From the NCBI GenBank assembly GCA_035079385.1, contig JAVHKY010000030.1:7665001-7729000 (forward strand): DNA of 64,000 bases. Direction: 5' to 3'. This DNA is from Aspidiotus rigidus. Its lineage: Eukaryota; Arthropoda; Insecta; Hemiptera; Diaspididae. Position numbers and translations under genes: made by a program. Below, piece by piece: positions 10,498-23,574 of this stretch. The notes under the pieces were generated by a model. The model made no database searches. It worked only from the letters and a program-made list of their open reading frames with translations, and was not told the DNA's origin. How positions within the stretch are numbered: position 1 is the stretch's first letter; every line of letters starts with the position of its first letter.

Positions 10498-13400
10498 AAT
10501 TGAATATTTTGTTTATATTTAGAGCACTTTTTTGATCCTTTTTGTCACACTTCCTAAAATTCTTTTCAAGGATTTGAAAAAATTGGCGAAAAAACTTCCT
10601 GCGAGATTGCCAAGCGTAGAGATACTTTTTACGTCTCACTTAAGCCACGGCGTTATAAATTATAATGTTGGATGAATTTTGTCATTTTTTAAGTTTCGAT
10701 ACCTTTCATATACAAGGAAATTTCTCTGATGATACCAAAATTTTGTCAAGTCCTGCAACCCCTATCCAATGTATCAAGAGTCAAAGTTTGATAAATCTAT
10801 CAGCTCATATCGTTCTTGTGTACGTGAAAATGTATGAGAGGACTCGGCGTCTTTTAGCCAGATACATATTCTGAATTGAAGAGCGAAGAGGGGAAGGAAG
10901 GCTAGTGCTTTGGAACCGTCTTTAAAGATGAATTGGAAAATCTTGGGAAGAAGTATTGTAGAGTTAAGAAAGAGGTATCTTGGGTATTACGACTTCGCAT
11001 GGATACGAATTCGGAGATTGAAATTCAAATATTAAACCCATACTGCAACCGCCGTCCCCTGACGGTAGCTCATCTCTCTCCCGGAACAGCATTAAAATAG
11101 CAAAGCTAAATCAGTTATAACTTCGTTGTTCATTTATACCTGACTCATAGGTATGTATATTTCGCTATAAACGATTTCTACTTTCCAAGACAATCCTATC
11201 TTTGAATGATGCATTAGCCCTCGGGTTATCTGGCGGTTGTACTCGAATACATCTCATCTCTCGCAAAGTTTTTCAATTTGAATAAATTTAAAAAATTTTG
11301 CAATATACGTATTTTCGCCGTTCTTAAAGCATTACAATCGCATCATTTCAACGAGTTTAGCCGTAATATATACTCGTATACTCCATTACTATTGTATGTG
11401 TACTTGTATAACATCAACAATAACAAGAAGTTCGTGAATACTGGTAAAATAAAGCCGTTTAATGAGCGGTTCAGGCGTAGTCTTGTCTCGCTCTCATGAA
11501 TTGATTACGGACGAAGAAAAGTTGTGATAGGTCACGGCCTCCACATTACGAGGATACAATTATACATCGTTTAAGCGGAAATGCATTTTGAACCGTCAAT
11601 AAATTCTGATTTTGCGAGAGAGACAAAAAATTTAATAGAAAGGAAGAGATCTCGCTTTCACACATCGTGTATTTTATGGTTATGATACATACAGTAGAAA
11701 TAAGTAACGGTATTTTTCTGCGCCACGAGCGTGAATTATTGAATCGATCTCGAGCCGTCATGCGGCTATGAATTCGTCTGATAACGTTATCTACAAATAC
11801 GAAGAAGAATCTAACTCTTATCAATGACGCTTGAAACCGGCCTCTGTTGATTACGTGTCAATGTCCGAAGCTGGGTTATTTTCTTAATTAGGTCTTACCT
11901 ATTATGAGAATCTTGCAAATGCTGGATTGTTAATAGAAACGTGTATGGAACGTGTTTTATGACTATATAATCATGATATTAATTGTCTCGCGTTTATGCA
12001 CCTATGTTCCACCTCTACTCGCATTCACCTTAATTTCATTTTTTATTCTGACTTTCCTTACGTCGTGTCACAAATCGCGTTTCAAAAGAAGCTAAAAAAC
12101 CATTTGCTTTGACCCAAAAAATCTAATTTGTCGAGTTCTACCTTCTATCTTCGAGCCTTCTTCATTGAGTTTTCTTAGTTCTCATCTTCTGTACTATTCG
12201 TACAAATCCGAAACTTTTGACGAAAGACTTGGCGTGCTCAATTCTCATCTCTGTGAGTTTACTTACTAAAAACGGAAATTTGTATGATAATGTCGAGGGA
12301 GACACTCAAGTTCAATTATTGCTGTGGTTTTACAGTCACTCAGATGAGAAAGTTTTGGAGAAGCCGGCGAGAATGATGACGCACTCTTTCCCTCTGAAGG
12401 CAGAGTCTTTTCGGAAAAAAGAAGCCAGACTGACGACTTAAATCCATGGTCTCTAGCGAATAACGTAATTTACGTGATCAATTTAAGTCAGCGGCGTGGA
12501 GAAGGGATCCTGACCCCACTCTCAAAACTATGTACCATCAAAATACAGAAAAAGGTAAAATACCCCTCGAAAATTTTCCTTGTTACGGGCCCCTAATTCA
12601 AATGCCGGAGGAGAAATCTTCAAAATTTACTATGGAGATGTGTGCATGACTTTACTCCTGAGACGATATCTGAAAAAATTAGGAGCGCATAAGAAAAAAT
12701 ATTATTATTGTAAGTACGAAAAAATACTAAAAATATCGAATATGAAGTTCTGCGATGTCAAAGCTCGAGTTCAAATTTCACTGAACCTGGCTTTCCATTT
12801 TCATTTCGTCATCCAATATTGTAAGTCGTTCTTTTACACAACCCAATAATGTGAATGCCTAAAATTATTGCCGATGCTACGAGTATAACGATACAGTTAT
12901 TACATATTAGGGACGATTTGCTTGCAAAGATTGAAATGAGTTCGAGGAAAAGCCTATCACTTGGATGAGCTATGTTTTCAAATATGTTCAGCAGAACGGG
13001 TATTCAACAAAATAATTGTGGCACAATTTTTTTCATTAAAATATGTGCAGTCGTATTTTAGCAATAATAATTGCGTAAGTGACTTTACGATATTCCAAAC
13101 TTTTGGAATTTTGGGTTTCTTTTCACGTAATATCTTGAACTCTGCGTTCTTATCAGTCTAAATAGTGCGTGAATGTCTTTGACGGAGTTTATAGGATGCT
13201 CGACATCAGATTTCATGGACAAATAGATCGCACGTGATGAATAGGAATACATTAAAAACGTGAGAGGTACTCGTATTTAATTTACCTGATGGCTCTTGAA
13301 TTTTTGATAGTTCATAATATGTGTAGTGAGAGTTTTGTTATTTAGTAGTTCCTATAGCTTCGAGGAATAGAATCGAATAACATTTTTTCGCCTATGGTCC

Positions 13401-13690
13401 GACCTTGCTGATGAACTTTTTTTTTTTTTTAATAAATCCAGAGTAAATTATGAATCTAAAGCATCGTCTTCTTAAAATTCTATTTAGATTGTCAATACAG
13501 TCTCAGGGATTCCTGTGTCCGCGCAAAATATACATTCTTGAAGTCATTTCCAGAAGTGGAATTAGGGGTGCACTCCATGTTCGAGAAATACGAGTATAAT
13601 CAAAGTGCAACATTAATTTCTGGAGGTTGGGCGTAAATTCGCATCTAGCTGCATTTCTCTCGCTCATTCGGTGACTTTGGGCACGTGGTA
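10498..13690. other. No gene seen
   Basis: AT-rich sequence with only short unsupported reading frames on either strand. No repeat family used elsewhere in the window was recognised here. Confidence 0.45.
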
Positions 13691-14100
13691 TTATTGAATG
13701 ATTCTCTTTTTAACAGGAAACCTGGTTTCTGGGGGTGGGGAGAGTTGTTTTGAAAAATTTGCTGTACGCAAAGAACTAACTTATTCTAGTAAAGGAGTTA
13801 TGGACTTGAGAAAATTTGGTTTACGATTCTTAAAATTTGATGGGAGGAAGACTTGGAGAAATTTCGACTTTCGATATGACAGCAGAGATACTTTGAAAGG
13901 TGTCGTCGACTTTTGACTGAGGGGGATACAGAGGGACTTGAAAAATGTCGACTTTCGTGTCACAATTTGACGGAGAAAAAAAAATTTGATTTTCGAGCTA
14001 TATATGATAGGAAGGAACTTGGAAAAATTTATACTCTTCGCGACTCTAATTCCGAATTCAATTCTCAATACCAAGACCAATTCGATAACTTCGTTAAGGA
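13691..14100 (+). repeat. Family B fragment
   Basis: It starts with an ACAGGAAACCTG variant of the family B end. It carries several degenerate units of the family's interior (GGACTTGGAAAAATTT, CGAGCTATATATGATAGG). No coding content. Confidence 0.55.
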
Positions 14101-14159
14101 AGCTATAGTTTTTATGGTTGTCATTGAAATGTTTTACTTAACTGACCAAATTTTATGAA

Positions 14160-15020
14160 AAAGAAAAAAAGAGATTTTCTGGCAGAGTCAAATAAATAAA
14201 GATCATGAGACCTCATTTATATTTTAAGGCTACGCCTGATTCGTTATGAAACCATGGTCTATAGCTTGTGAATTTTTCTCTTAGAGGCGTACGTCCCGTT
14301 CTTGGACTAGGATAGGCGTGATGTACTGTAAGATGACCTGTTTAGTCCAGGAGGGCTCACTCATTCTTGGTATACTGTATTTTAAGCTGTCTTGCTTACG
14401 AGTGAGGGCCCACTCGCTCCACTCGTTCGCCCTCGTTCTTGGATTAACATAGGCCTAATGTAATGAAAGTTAAGCTATCTAGTTCACGGGGCGGCTCACA
14501 CGCAGATGTCAACATTGGTGACGTCAATGGGACATACAGTATATCATAATATACTAGGCCTACTCTTAGCCTTCATGAAACCAGGCATAACTTAGGCCTA
14601 ACATATGACCGAGCCACTCATAGATTACAAGAATGAGGGGAGGAGGCTTGAACTCGTAATCAGGTTCGGGATCACGTTTGATGACGTCACCATCTGATGA
14701 CGTGATAATTTATTATAAAGAAAGAGAAAGGATACAGTGTACAGGATTACTATATGGTTACGAGCAACTCGCGGGGAGGGTGTGAATTCGCAAATTTTGA
14801 AATTAAGGGTTAGGATTCCAGGGGAAGGCCAAGTACTCAAGTATAGACTAGTATAGACCTCCTAGTATAAAGGTAATACGTGTCAGTATACATGTAGTGA
14901 TCTGCATGGAAGAAGTAGGAGGAAAACCCGTTGTGGGGATGGGGGCAACCCGCGAAACTCGCAAGTGTGGAGTAATCAACCAGAGAAGCGTACAAAGAGC
15001 TAAAAAAGAATGAGGTTTCA
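14160..15020 (+). repeat. Family 1 copy
   Basis: It begins with TTCTGGCAGAGTCAAATAAA and an AGATCAT block. It then repeats the family 1 order: conserved GTGAATTTTTCTC, the TTCTTGGACTAG block, an ACTCGCTCCACTCGTTCGCC block, TGACGTCA and GATTACAAGAATGAGG. It is shorter than the 4,025-5,740 copy because the internal duplication is absent. Confidence 0.7.
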
Positions 15021-16904
15021 TGAGTTCTCCAGTTCTAAAAATGAAGCTCATCAAATTTTTGAAGCTACAATATACAAAATTACTAGTCCTTTGCGGAGGT
15101 TGTGATCTTATTGTTATAAAATTGCGATAGATTTACAAGCGACGGTAATTGCTGCGTGACAGTGTAATGGGAAGTCAAGTTTACAATTCCGCGTGTAATT
15201 ACGAAAAAATTCTCTCGCGTACATTGTTTTTTTTTCAAAGCTCGTATAAAATTTGAGTAAGTTCACGCATTTACCTGTTCTAAGGCCACGGTCGTATTAT
15301 GTATTTCTCTTTTTTTCCTTATGGAGATGGTCGGTATGAAAGAACACTTGCGATTCACTAATATACAGTATTTAGCGCTACATTTATCAAAGTGGTGGGA
15401 ACGTTATAGAATAAATTCAGCTGTGTGTGGAACATGTTTCTTTCCATTGAGGTCGAACTGCATTTGATGTACATACGCTCGCTATACATAATAATACTTC
15501 CGTAGAAGACGGGTTTATGCACTACATGTGCGCCGAGTACTACCGACTGTCTGACCGGTCGCGCGGTATTTCGCGATGATGACTTTGTGAAATAACGCAC
15601 TTTGTGAACTAACCGATTACATAGAAAATTTTACAGAATGCAATTCAATGTATCAGCTGACGAAATAAGAACCGTACAAGTCACGCGAGAGGAATGAAAT
15701 CGTAGGTACGTAAGAATTTTTACTCGTTTCGGGGATTTGTCGCAGCAATCGATTTCATTCTTCTTCTTCCTTCTTTTTTTTTTTTTTTCTCCCGAGACAA
15801 ATAGAAAGTAGTCGAGGAAAAAATTTTCATAATAGGGAGTTCAAAAAAAAAAGAACTACCTATCTCCATTTTGGATTTACAATTTTCTACTCGTCCCGAT
15901 CCTTTCCATCTGTACATATTTATGTTATTTTTCTCGTTCTCGACTTTTATTAAGTTGAACCAAAATCTTTCGCTGTCCCCACAAGCGACCCTCAAAACTT
16001 TTGGAAAATGCCAAGGTTGCCAAGTTAGGTTAAAACCCTCTCGAATGACCACTGGGCCACAAAGCGAGTCAAATTTTCCCTTTTATAGGTAGCTCTTGAC
16101 CCAGAATTTCTTGAATTGCCCCTTTCAAATTTGAAGGTTTGTTTTTCTTAGTGACTAATCAACTCTTTGAACGACTATACGAAGTACTTCTAGAATGAAA
16201 CTCCCGGAGAAGAAGACATTGTTGAAAAAAATGTTACCTTGCAATTTTCTCATTTCCTCGCCAAATTATGTACACTTCTTGGAATTCGAGAATTACGACG
16301 ATAGTTCTTGTTTTAGAATTTTTTATTACGTGGTAAATTTCACCTTGCCATCATCGTGAGCAGCAATGTTTGAAAATTTTTCATCGTTTTCCAAGCGATC
16401 GGTCTGGCGTATCCACTTGAAGAATCTTGATCCGTAAGCGTGAAAAGAAGTTTTGATCGACGTTGTAAATTTCGATATGAGCGGGAAAACGAAAAGAAGA
16501 ATAAATAATAAGTACATGAAATAATCTACTCTTTTGTATCTCGTATTTGCATTAGGTCAAACGAGTCGTTAGTGTTCGAGATTCTAGAATCTTGATGAGA
16601 TCACATATATAAAATTTTTGTTAATGTCAATATTGCATTAAAACATTTAACTTTTTTTTAATCTTCGTCATTCGAGGTGAAATAATGACGTAAACCAAAA
16701 AACCGAAAAGAAAAAAAGCTTCCATTGTATTTTTAAGATTGACTTCGCCGTCAGTTACGAGTCTACGCTAAATATTAAAATATTTGATGGTTTGATTTTT
16801 TGCGCATTTTTCTATCTTCTGAGAGTAAAAATGGAAAATACTTGTATTATTTCCAATGCACTCGATACTTTTCTTCTATAATCCTGTCGATTCTCTGTAC
16901 ATAG
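15021..16904. other. No gene seen
   Basis: AT-rich sequence without recognisable repeats or exons. Poly-T and poly-A tracts near 15,775 and 15,845 generate a lysine/glutamate-rich false frame on the minus strand. Confidence 0.4.
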
Positions 16905-17047
16905 CGGATATTGAATGCGATAATTTTAACATTTCACTGATGAGACATGGTCTCGTCGCTGTCTACGCAAAAACAAAATCGGAAGAATATAATTCGAGGT
17001 GTAGAAAATTGAGGTCCACTAGGAAGTATAAATTAGATTCTCTATGA
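16905..17047 (+). pseudogene. Possible isolated terminal exon or gene fragment
   Basis: A pyrimidine-rich stretch ending in ACATAG at 16,904 precedes an open frame of 47 codons that ends in TGA. The peptide includes ISLMRHGLVAVYAK and later EEYNSRCRKL. The pattern (hydrophobic LxxxGLxxVY, then a basic helix) is reminiscent of the end of a staphylococcal-nuclease-like domain, but similarity is weak and there is no catalytic part. No upstream exon was found. It could be chance. Confidence 0.2.
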
Positions 17048-17309
17048 TTGAGGAATAAGTAAATGAATGGAATCAGTTTTTGCAGTCTAGAGCAGGCAAA
17101 CGGGTCTTATAAGCATTTTGACAAAGCGCGACTCGATCGACTTTCTCATGCTCAAGTAGGTTGATGTGTCCGGGCATTTGAGTACTAATTGAATATAGAG
17201 GAAATAGCTTTATGTGAATGCACGATACGAAGTGATTTGTTTCGTATGAGTCTATGAGGAAGATGGTGAGGAGTTTAAATTTACAATTTAGATCAAGTTC
17301 AGAGGGATG

Positions 17310-17910
17310 ACCCCTAATAAACCATGTCGACTCTCAGTGTTGACCAATAAACAATCGACGTCAAATCGATCGAGAATTCACGTCTCTTCCAAGGTCTTGG
17401 TCGATTTATTGTTGAAATTGACCTTACTCCGACGTCACGTCTATTTCGAGTCGACGTCTCCAAATTTTTTGTCGACCTAGAATTGACTGCTCTGTTGCGT
17501 CGATTTGTCGTTCTGTGGTAATGCATGCTGATCGGCTTTGAATCTATCTCAAATTGACGTCGATCTGGAGTTGATTTTAGGTGACTCGCTTCAAAGGTGA
17601 CTTCGCTACTCGCAGACAGAATGCGTACTCATAATTATATTAGGAAAACGATTGAGAATCTCAATTGTGCTTGACTATAGCAACAATGCAATGGTGGAAT
17701 TAACGCAATGTCGGCGTCAATTTTCAGTCGAAATTAGGGGTCCACTCATTTTTAAGATGAGTTGATAGTAGAAAGAAGCAGTAGATCTGAGTCAACGTCG
17801 AGTCATTGTGGTTGGGTTGATTTGCGGTCGATATTAGCGACGTCGATATCATAGTCGAATTGTAGCGAGTCGATTTTGAGTCGACAAGGTTCATAGAGAT
17901 ATTCAACTTT
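17310..17910. repeat. TCGA-rich dispersed repeat
   Basis: The stretch is packed with GTCGA and TCGAC words (for example CGACGTCAAATCGA, GTCGATTTTGAGTCGACA). It resembles 19,030-19,350, 27,080-27,250, 45,070-45,170 and 53,130-53,240, where the same words occur in similar order. It is non-coding; the class is unknown. Confidence 0.6.
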
Positions 17911-17929
17911 TGATATGTTTCAGGTCTTC

Positions 17930-18165
17930 CCTGAAGTTTTCTGAGTCCTAGCTCTTAATTACAAAATTTGCAAGTTCACACCATCCCCGCACTCCAAAAC
18001 ATGCCTTTCCTGAAGTTTCCCGAATAATTTACAAGTTCACACTACCCCCCCCACAGTTCCTCCTCTCTCCCCGAAGAAGAACTCTAGACCTGACTCTGAA
18101 AAACTGTGACTTCCACAAATCCTGAATCCTGACCCCTGATTTCGAAATTCACGAGTTTACGCCAC
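17930..18165 (-). repeat. Family 1 fragment, interrupted by the minisatellite
   Basis: It matches the family 1 end in reverse (a block like TCCTGAAGTTT...AAATTTGCAAGTTCACAC). It is separated from the rest of the family 1 copy (18,660-19,012) by the 42-bp tandem array, which may have expanded inside it. Confidence 0.5.
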
Positions 18166-18270
18166 CGCTACGAGTTTCTCAAACTGTATCCCTTCTTTTC
18201 AGGGCTGAGAACATCAGTTATTATTTTTTTTAGTGGTTCCGATAATAAAGATTCTTGGACTGGATTGTGG

Positions 18271-18660
18271 GATCCGTTACCGTCCAGAACCCAAATCCAA
18301 GATCTGGTTCCTTTGGGTTCCGGTTCCAGAACTGAAATCTGGGATCCGGTTCTTTTGAGTTCTGATTCTAAAACCCAATTGCGAGACCCGTTTCCTTTTG
18401 GTTCCGGTTCTGACATTCGATTGCAGGACCCAGTTTCTTCTGAGTTCTGGTTGTGGAACCTGAATCTGGAATCTGATTTTTTCCGGTTTCGGCTCTAGAA
18501 CCTAATTGTGGGATCCGATTCCTTTCGGTTCCGGTTCTAGAACTCGATTACGGGATCTGGTCTTTTTTGTTCTGGTTCTAAAACCCAATTGCGCGATCCG
18601 GTTCCTTTTGGTTCTGGTTCCACTGTTCAAATCCGGGATCCGGTTCTTTCGGATTAGCTC
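18271..18660. repeat. 42-bp minisatellite, about 9 units
   Basis: GATCC/GATCT-type words recur at 18,301, 18,343, 18,384, 18,427, 18,469, 18,512, 18,554, 18,595 and 18,638, a spacing of 41-43 bp. The unit reads roughly GGGATCCGGTTCCTTTTGGT followed by TCCGGTTCTAGAACCCAATT. In the minus frame part of the array stays open as a 14-residue repeat (LEPEPKGTGSRNWV-like) between 18,416 and 18,168. No start context or splice evidence supports a real protein. Confidence 0.85.
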
Positions 18661-19012
18661 GTGAGGTCATAACCATCCATGATGGATACCTGTGACGTCA
18701 TCGGTATTCATAAAGTCGTTTACGAGCGGACTGAGTGATCCCAAGATTCGAACAAGTAGGAAAAGAGACGTATTCCAAGAACCGGGAGGGGGGCAACCGG
18801 GCAGAGCAATTGAGCCTTCCTGAGCTAGATAGCTTATCTTACAGTTCTTCACGCCTATATTAGTTCAAGAACGGTACGCCTCTGTGAGAAAAATTCACAA
18901 GATAGGCCATAATTTCATCATAAAGCAGGCGGGGCCTTAATATGTGAATGAGGTCATTTACTATTAGACACTGAACATAATCTTTATTTATTTGGCTCAG
19001 CCAGAAAATATA
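18660..19012 (-). repeat. Family 1 end, inverted copy
   Basis: It shows the TGTGACGTCATC block, then the reverse complement of the family 1 start: AGCTTATCTTACAG, AACGGTACGCCTCTGTGAG, AAAATTCACAAG, GTGAATGAGGTCATTTAC, ending in ATAATCTTTATTTATTTGGC. Confidence 0.7.
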
Positions 19013-19029
19013 TATTTTTTTTTAGGAGT

Positions 19030-19350
19030 TTAACGTCAGCGTTGACCAAAAATCGACTGCAAATTCATTTTTTTCGAAGTCGTTATATTGGTGTAATTAT
19101 TATTAACACCATATAGTCGACTCCATTTGGATTCATTTGTCACGACGCATTGATTTCAAGTCGACTTCTCCAAGTTCACATAGACCTAAAGTTGACTGCT
19201 TTCTTGCGTCAATTGGCGGTCGATTTGTAGTTTTGCTGTCGACTTTAAAACGCCCTCAGATCAACGTCGATCTCAAGTCGATAGACCGTCGATCTTTTGT
19301 GGAATTCTGTCTGTTTGGCGATTTCACTACTCGCAGACAGAGTGCGTAGT
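19030..19350. repeat. TCGA-rich dispersed repeat
   Basis: Same word content as 17,310-17,910 (TTGACCAAAAATCGACTGC, TCAACGTCGATCTCAAGTCG), ending in the shared TTCACTACTCGCAGACAGA block also seen at 17,595 and 53,235. Confidence 0.6.
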
Positions 19351-20815
19351 CATAATTGTATAATGCGAGCCATTGAACATATTGTTTACGCTCTACTAAT
19401 GCAGCAGTGATCGAACTGACGTCATTTTAATGTACTTTTGTATTCGCAGTCAACGTCGCTCTCAGGGGGGGAAAACAAGCAAATATGGTCATCAATTCAG
19501 CGGTGAATCTGGGTTAGGAAATACAATGAGAAACTATTTGTCCGTCCTTATAGAAAATGTATTCCTGCTTTATTTATCAAATAATTTTAATTGCACTCGT
19601 ATTTGACTTATGCCAAAATTAATTAGAATAATTAATCAATATAACTTTAATTTCTGACTCTTAATCCCAAATTCCAATAATTTTTTCTCTTGCTTTGGTA
19701 GATCGCTGCTTCTAATCAGACATATTGTCGTAGTCGCCGTACTCACATAGCGCTTGAGTGGAACATTTAAAATGATCAACCTTATACATGTACACAGTTC
19801 GGAAGCTCTTTTCCTTATAGCTTAAATTTACATGGAACATGTAAACCTAATAGCGTTGGTACACAAAGCCACTGTATTTACGTTTCACACCAGCAGGACC
19901 GCAGGAAATGTAGAACACGAATTGTCTTTTGTGTACATTAGTATAGGAACTCATTTAAGTTGCAAATTCTCGTACCGCTCGATTGTTCTGATAATATTTA
20001 GGTAAAGGTTAGAAACGCAGTATGTTGTACTCGTGATGTCATTAATTGTTTTGTAATGCCTCATTAAAAACGAACGGCGTATTTCCCTCGCAGAAATTTG
20101 AATAATTACGTAGGTACTTACTGTACTGTATATTCGAAGATAGGTACGGTACGTATCCCGTATACAAGACCTAATGTAGTGCAAGAGTCGATACGGCAGA
20201 CACGCGTTTCGCCGAATGCGTGAAAGTGGAACTTTAAATTATGGGCATACAGACGGCTATTAGCAGTCGAGACGAGGCTGCGGCCAAATGCATGTTATCG
20301 TCGACAAAATTATGCCGAAAAAATGATGACCTATACAAGATAGAAATAAAAAAATAATTTGAAGATGAAGAGAGGTCGGTCATTTTCTTTTTCAATCAAT
20401 CAAGAGTGGAATTTTTGTGTAATGAATAGAGGAGACGAACTGCGAACAGCGAATATTTCTGCTTTCGTCAAACAAGTTCGCCACGGAGGTTTTTCAACTG
20501 TTAGGTGCATATCCCAAGTCGTAAACGATATAGACCAGTGTCCGAGTACAGTTTTCCATACTCATACCCCTAGACGATTTCAGTCCGAGTCCGTGGAACT
20601 GTAGCAATTCACAAATCTATTCTCAAAAGTCTGCGAAAGATGAACCGATTCACAAAAAAAAGTTTAAGTAGGTATTCTCCACTTCGTGAAAAAGCATCAT
20701 GTATCATGTGTTTTTGGAAGTTTGAAGAAATACAAAATAAAGATACATCTATCTCAATAAAATCGATATAGGTATTGATCTGTTATTGTATTGATTCTAT
20801 ACTCGACTGCTATCG
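19351..20815. other. No gene seen
   Basis: No supported exon, RNA gene or recognised repeat. The longest open stretch (20,359-20,604) has no motif. Confidence 0.4.
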
Positions 20816-21160
20816 TAAGTTTAGCCTTTATTATAGGCCTAACATAAGCGTATATAAAACTTAGAACTTTATATAATTGTTATAGCCTTGCACGAAAAAA
20901 TTTCAAAAGTTCATTTATATGTATAAGTCTGCTATACAAAATTTTAAGTTCACTACCTTTCGGGGACTCACTCGCTCCACTCGTTCGCCCCCTTCTTGGT
21001 CTATTGTAAGTCTAACACGAATCATATACTTTATATTATTAGGCCTAGTTAGTGTCTAAGCTTAGTATAATGAAGTCTACATGTCAACATTTTTCCAAGT
21101 CCCTCAAGTCGGTCAATGTCATTGATGACGTCATAAAGCGTACTACAAATTTCTCAGCTC
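20816..21160. repeat. Family 1 fragment
   Basis: Contains the family 1 words TAGGCCTAACATAAG, GGACTCACTCGCTCCACTCG and TGATGACGTCATAAAG. Both ends are degraded. Confidence 0.55.
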
Positions 21161-21418
21161 ATGATTTTTTCCATTTACTGCACGAATTTGAATATTTTAT
21201 TTTGATGACAGACGAGATCTTTTGAGCCCATATATCAAACTTATTCATTGAACCATTCTCCGAGATACGCTTTCGTTCACAGAAAATCTTTTCAATGAGG
21301 GGGAGAGAGGGAAGGAATATTTAAGAAAACTATACACCAACTTTTTGTAAAATTTTGGTTCCGACGAGATTCGGGACTTTAGTCCACTTTATGACTTGGA
21401 AGAATTTTAATTATAATT

Positions 21419-21540
21419 GTGACCTGCGATGAGAAAAGAATGCTCATTGCCCACTGACAGAAACACCATTTCTGTCCAATTAGAGAGAAGTGGTGTTCCT
21501 GCCAATGGGCAATGAGCATCTTTTTCTCATCGCAGGTCGC
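21419..21540. mobile_element. Palindromic MITE, copy 1
   Basis: This is a 122-bp near-perfect inverted repeat. The left end GTGACCTGCGATGAGAAAAG mirrors the right end CTTTTTCTCATCGCAGGTCGC, with arms of about 55 bp. The sequence closely matches 24,268-24,401 and 41,451-41,585. It has no coding capacity and would fold into a long hairpin if transcribed. The terminal sequence and size suggest a cut-and-paste MITE, but the superfamily is not established. Confidence 0.85.
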
Positions 21541-23574
21541 ATAATATATCGTCTTAAAATCGACTCGTTTTTTCAAAGAAGCGAATTCTCGGTCGATTTG
21601 ACTCAAATCGATATGATTATTTGTACAGGAGAGAAATTAGGAAAAATTTCAAGCAATGTGCATGAGGGGGACGAAAACTGAATTCCCAAAAATTATGGAG
21701 GAGGACATGGAAAGATTTGTATAGAAGGTAAGTGGGGTGAATTAAGGTTTTGTGAGGGAAGGGGGCTCTAATTTACTTTGGAGACTTTGATTTCAACTTC
21801 CGAGCTATGTACGTATTAGGGTAGAGGGGAGGAAATAAGATAATTTTGCACCTACGAGCTTTGTACAAGAGGAGAGGGAGGAGGAAAATTTTCGAGCAAG
21901 AAATTTAAAAACCCTAATGAGGTAGGTTCCTTACTGTCCGCAATCAACCTAAGAGGGTCCCGCGACCAGCAAACCATAAGTGAAGGTAATTTTGCCCAAA
22001 ACGTAAATCCATCGCATCTATCAAAAGACTTGAAATTTTTTTCAAAGAATGTACATAGTATGGATTTATACCCTTATGTCAAAAATTTACGACGCTTTTT
22101 TTAATAAGGAATTCACCCATGTTCTCAACATGTACCTATAAATTTCACATCGAAAGTTATACGCAATATTTTTGATTCGTAACTTTGAAAGATCGAAAGT
22201 TTCTCCCGTGTACTTAGTTCTTCCGAAACATTGCGGGGAAAAAATGAGAAACAATGATTCTCTATCGTATATTAGACCTCCGTTCGGAGTAAGGAGTTCT
22301 ATTTTTATCCACAAGATTAGTTTTTCCTTTTCCATCTTGATGGGAGAGTGTTAGAGTTGAATTTACGGTAGTTTCTTATAGTTTACGAGCTGTTCTAGCC
22401 AAGAATAGATATCAACATCAAGAAACAACAACATATACTTATATGTAAAGAGAAATACGAAGTTTTTGAAGACGTGCTCGCGAATCTTACGTATATCCTA
22501 ATACAGCACACGTGTGTAACTACTGTATTTTTACCGTGTATCTTTGGACTGGTCATCTTTTAACGTAAAAAATGTACCATACCGTACCGTTCTACGTACA
22601 TAGATAGGTACCTTCCTTTTTTTGTGGTACATTTAACATTCATTTAAACTAAAATTCTAATTCGACAAAGCCCGCGAAATAAGATTTAACGTTTTATGAC
22701 TTTTTCTGATGTGCGTAAGAATTTACAAAGTATGGTCAAGATAGACTGTTAAAATAAAAATTTTACGTAAGTTTACAGCCCGTTTTTTTTTTTCTTCATT
22801 GAAGAGGCTCATCCTTGCGAAGTACAACAACGCTAACTATGGTTCTAGTTATGCAACCTTCAAAGTTGAGAAATAATGAAATTAAGAGTACTCGACTTCG
22901 AAGTACCTACAGAGTAATAAATATAGAAATGTCTGCAGATGTGGATCATCATTATGAAGAAGACTGCGGGACAAACTTATTTCATTTTCGGCGCATTATT
23001 TGTTCGGAACGGAGTTGATTATCTTCTGTCAGCATCAATACAGCATCAGACCCAGCCCATCGTACCCGGGTACCGACTCGTAACGTTGATTGATTTGAGT
23101 TCTTCGAGCGCAACGTTTCGTTCGAACAGCCAAATCGGGTCAAATCGATTAAATTACCACGTACAAATTTTTTTTCAAAATCCACTTTACGAAGGTACAC
23201 CTTACCCTGTGTACATGACTCACAAAATCATCGAAGAATACCTAGATTTGCAAGATCGGATCGAAAACGCATTATTTGATAATATTACTTTGAGCGCACG
23301 TAGAGTGGTACGGGAAATGACTCTCATCATCATGACGTGAGTCTTAAATATACTGACAAGTTTCAAGGATGATCATAGGTAGCAAGTTATTTGTCTGTAA
23401 GAAACTCCGAATATTCGATAAATTGGAATCCAATTCTACTGGGAGCAATGGTCGCATAAAACAATCTTCTTCCACTTTAAATAAGTGTATCCGCTAATCA
23501 ATTCAAAAAATGTAAACAAGTGTACTTCTTAATTGTTGTAAAAAGGTAAAACCGAGAAAAACAGGACGAGAAAG
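21541..23574. other. No supported gene; one unexplained 133-codon frame
   Basis: The plus-strand frame 22,939-23,340 (133 codons) is moderately long for this AT-rich DNA. It contains a stretch NYHVQIFFQNPLYEGTPYP. I recognise no domain, and no start context or splice signals stand out. The rest is unremarkable. Confidence 0.25.

Noticed and set aside
15776..15860. Lysine/glutamate-rich minus-strand peptide
   Set aside because: It is produced by poly-T and poly-A tracts.
22939..23340. 133-codon plus-strand frame as a gene
   Set aside because: No recognised domain, repeat pattern or splice evidence; mentioned only as unexplained.
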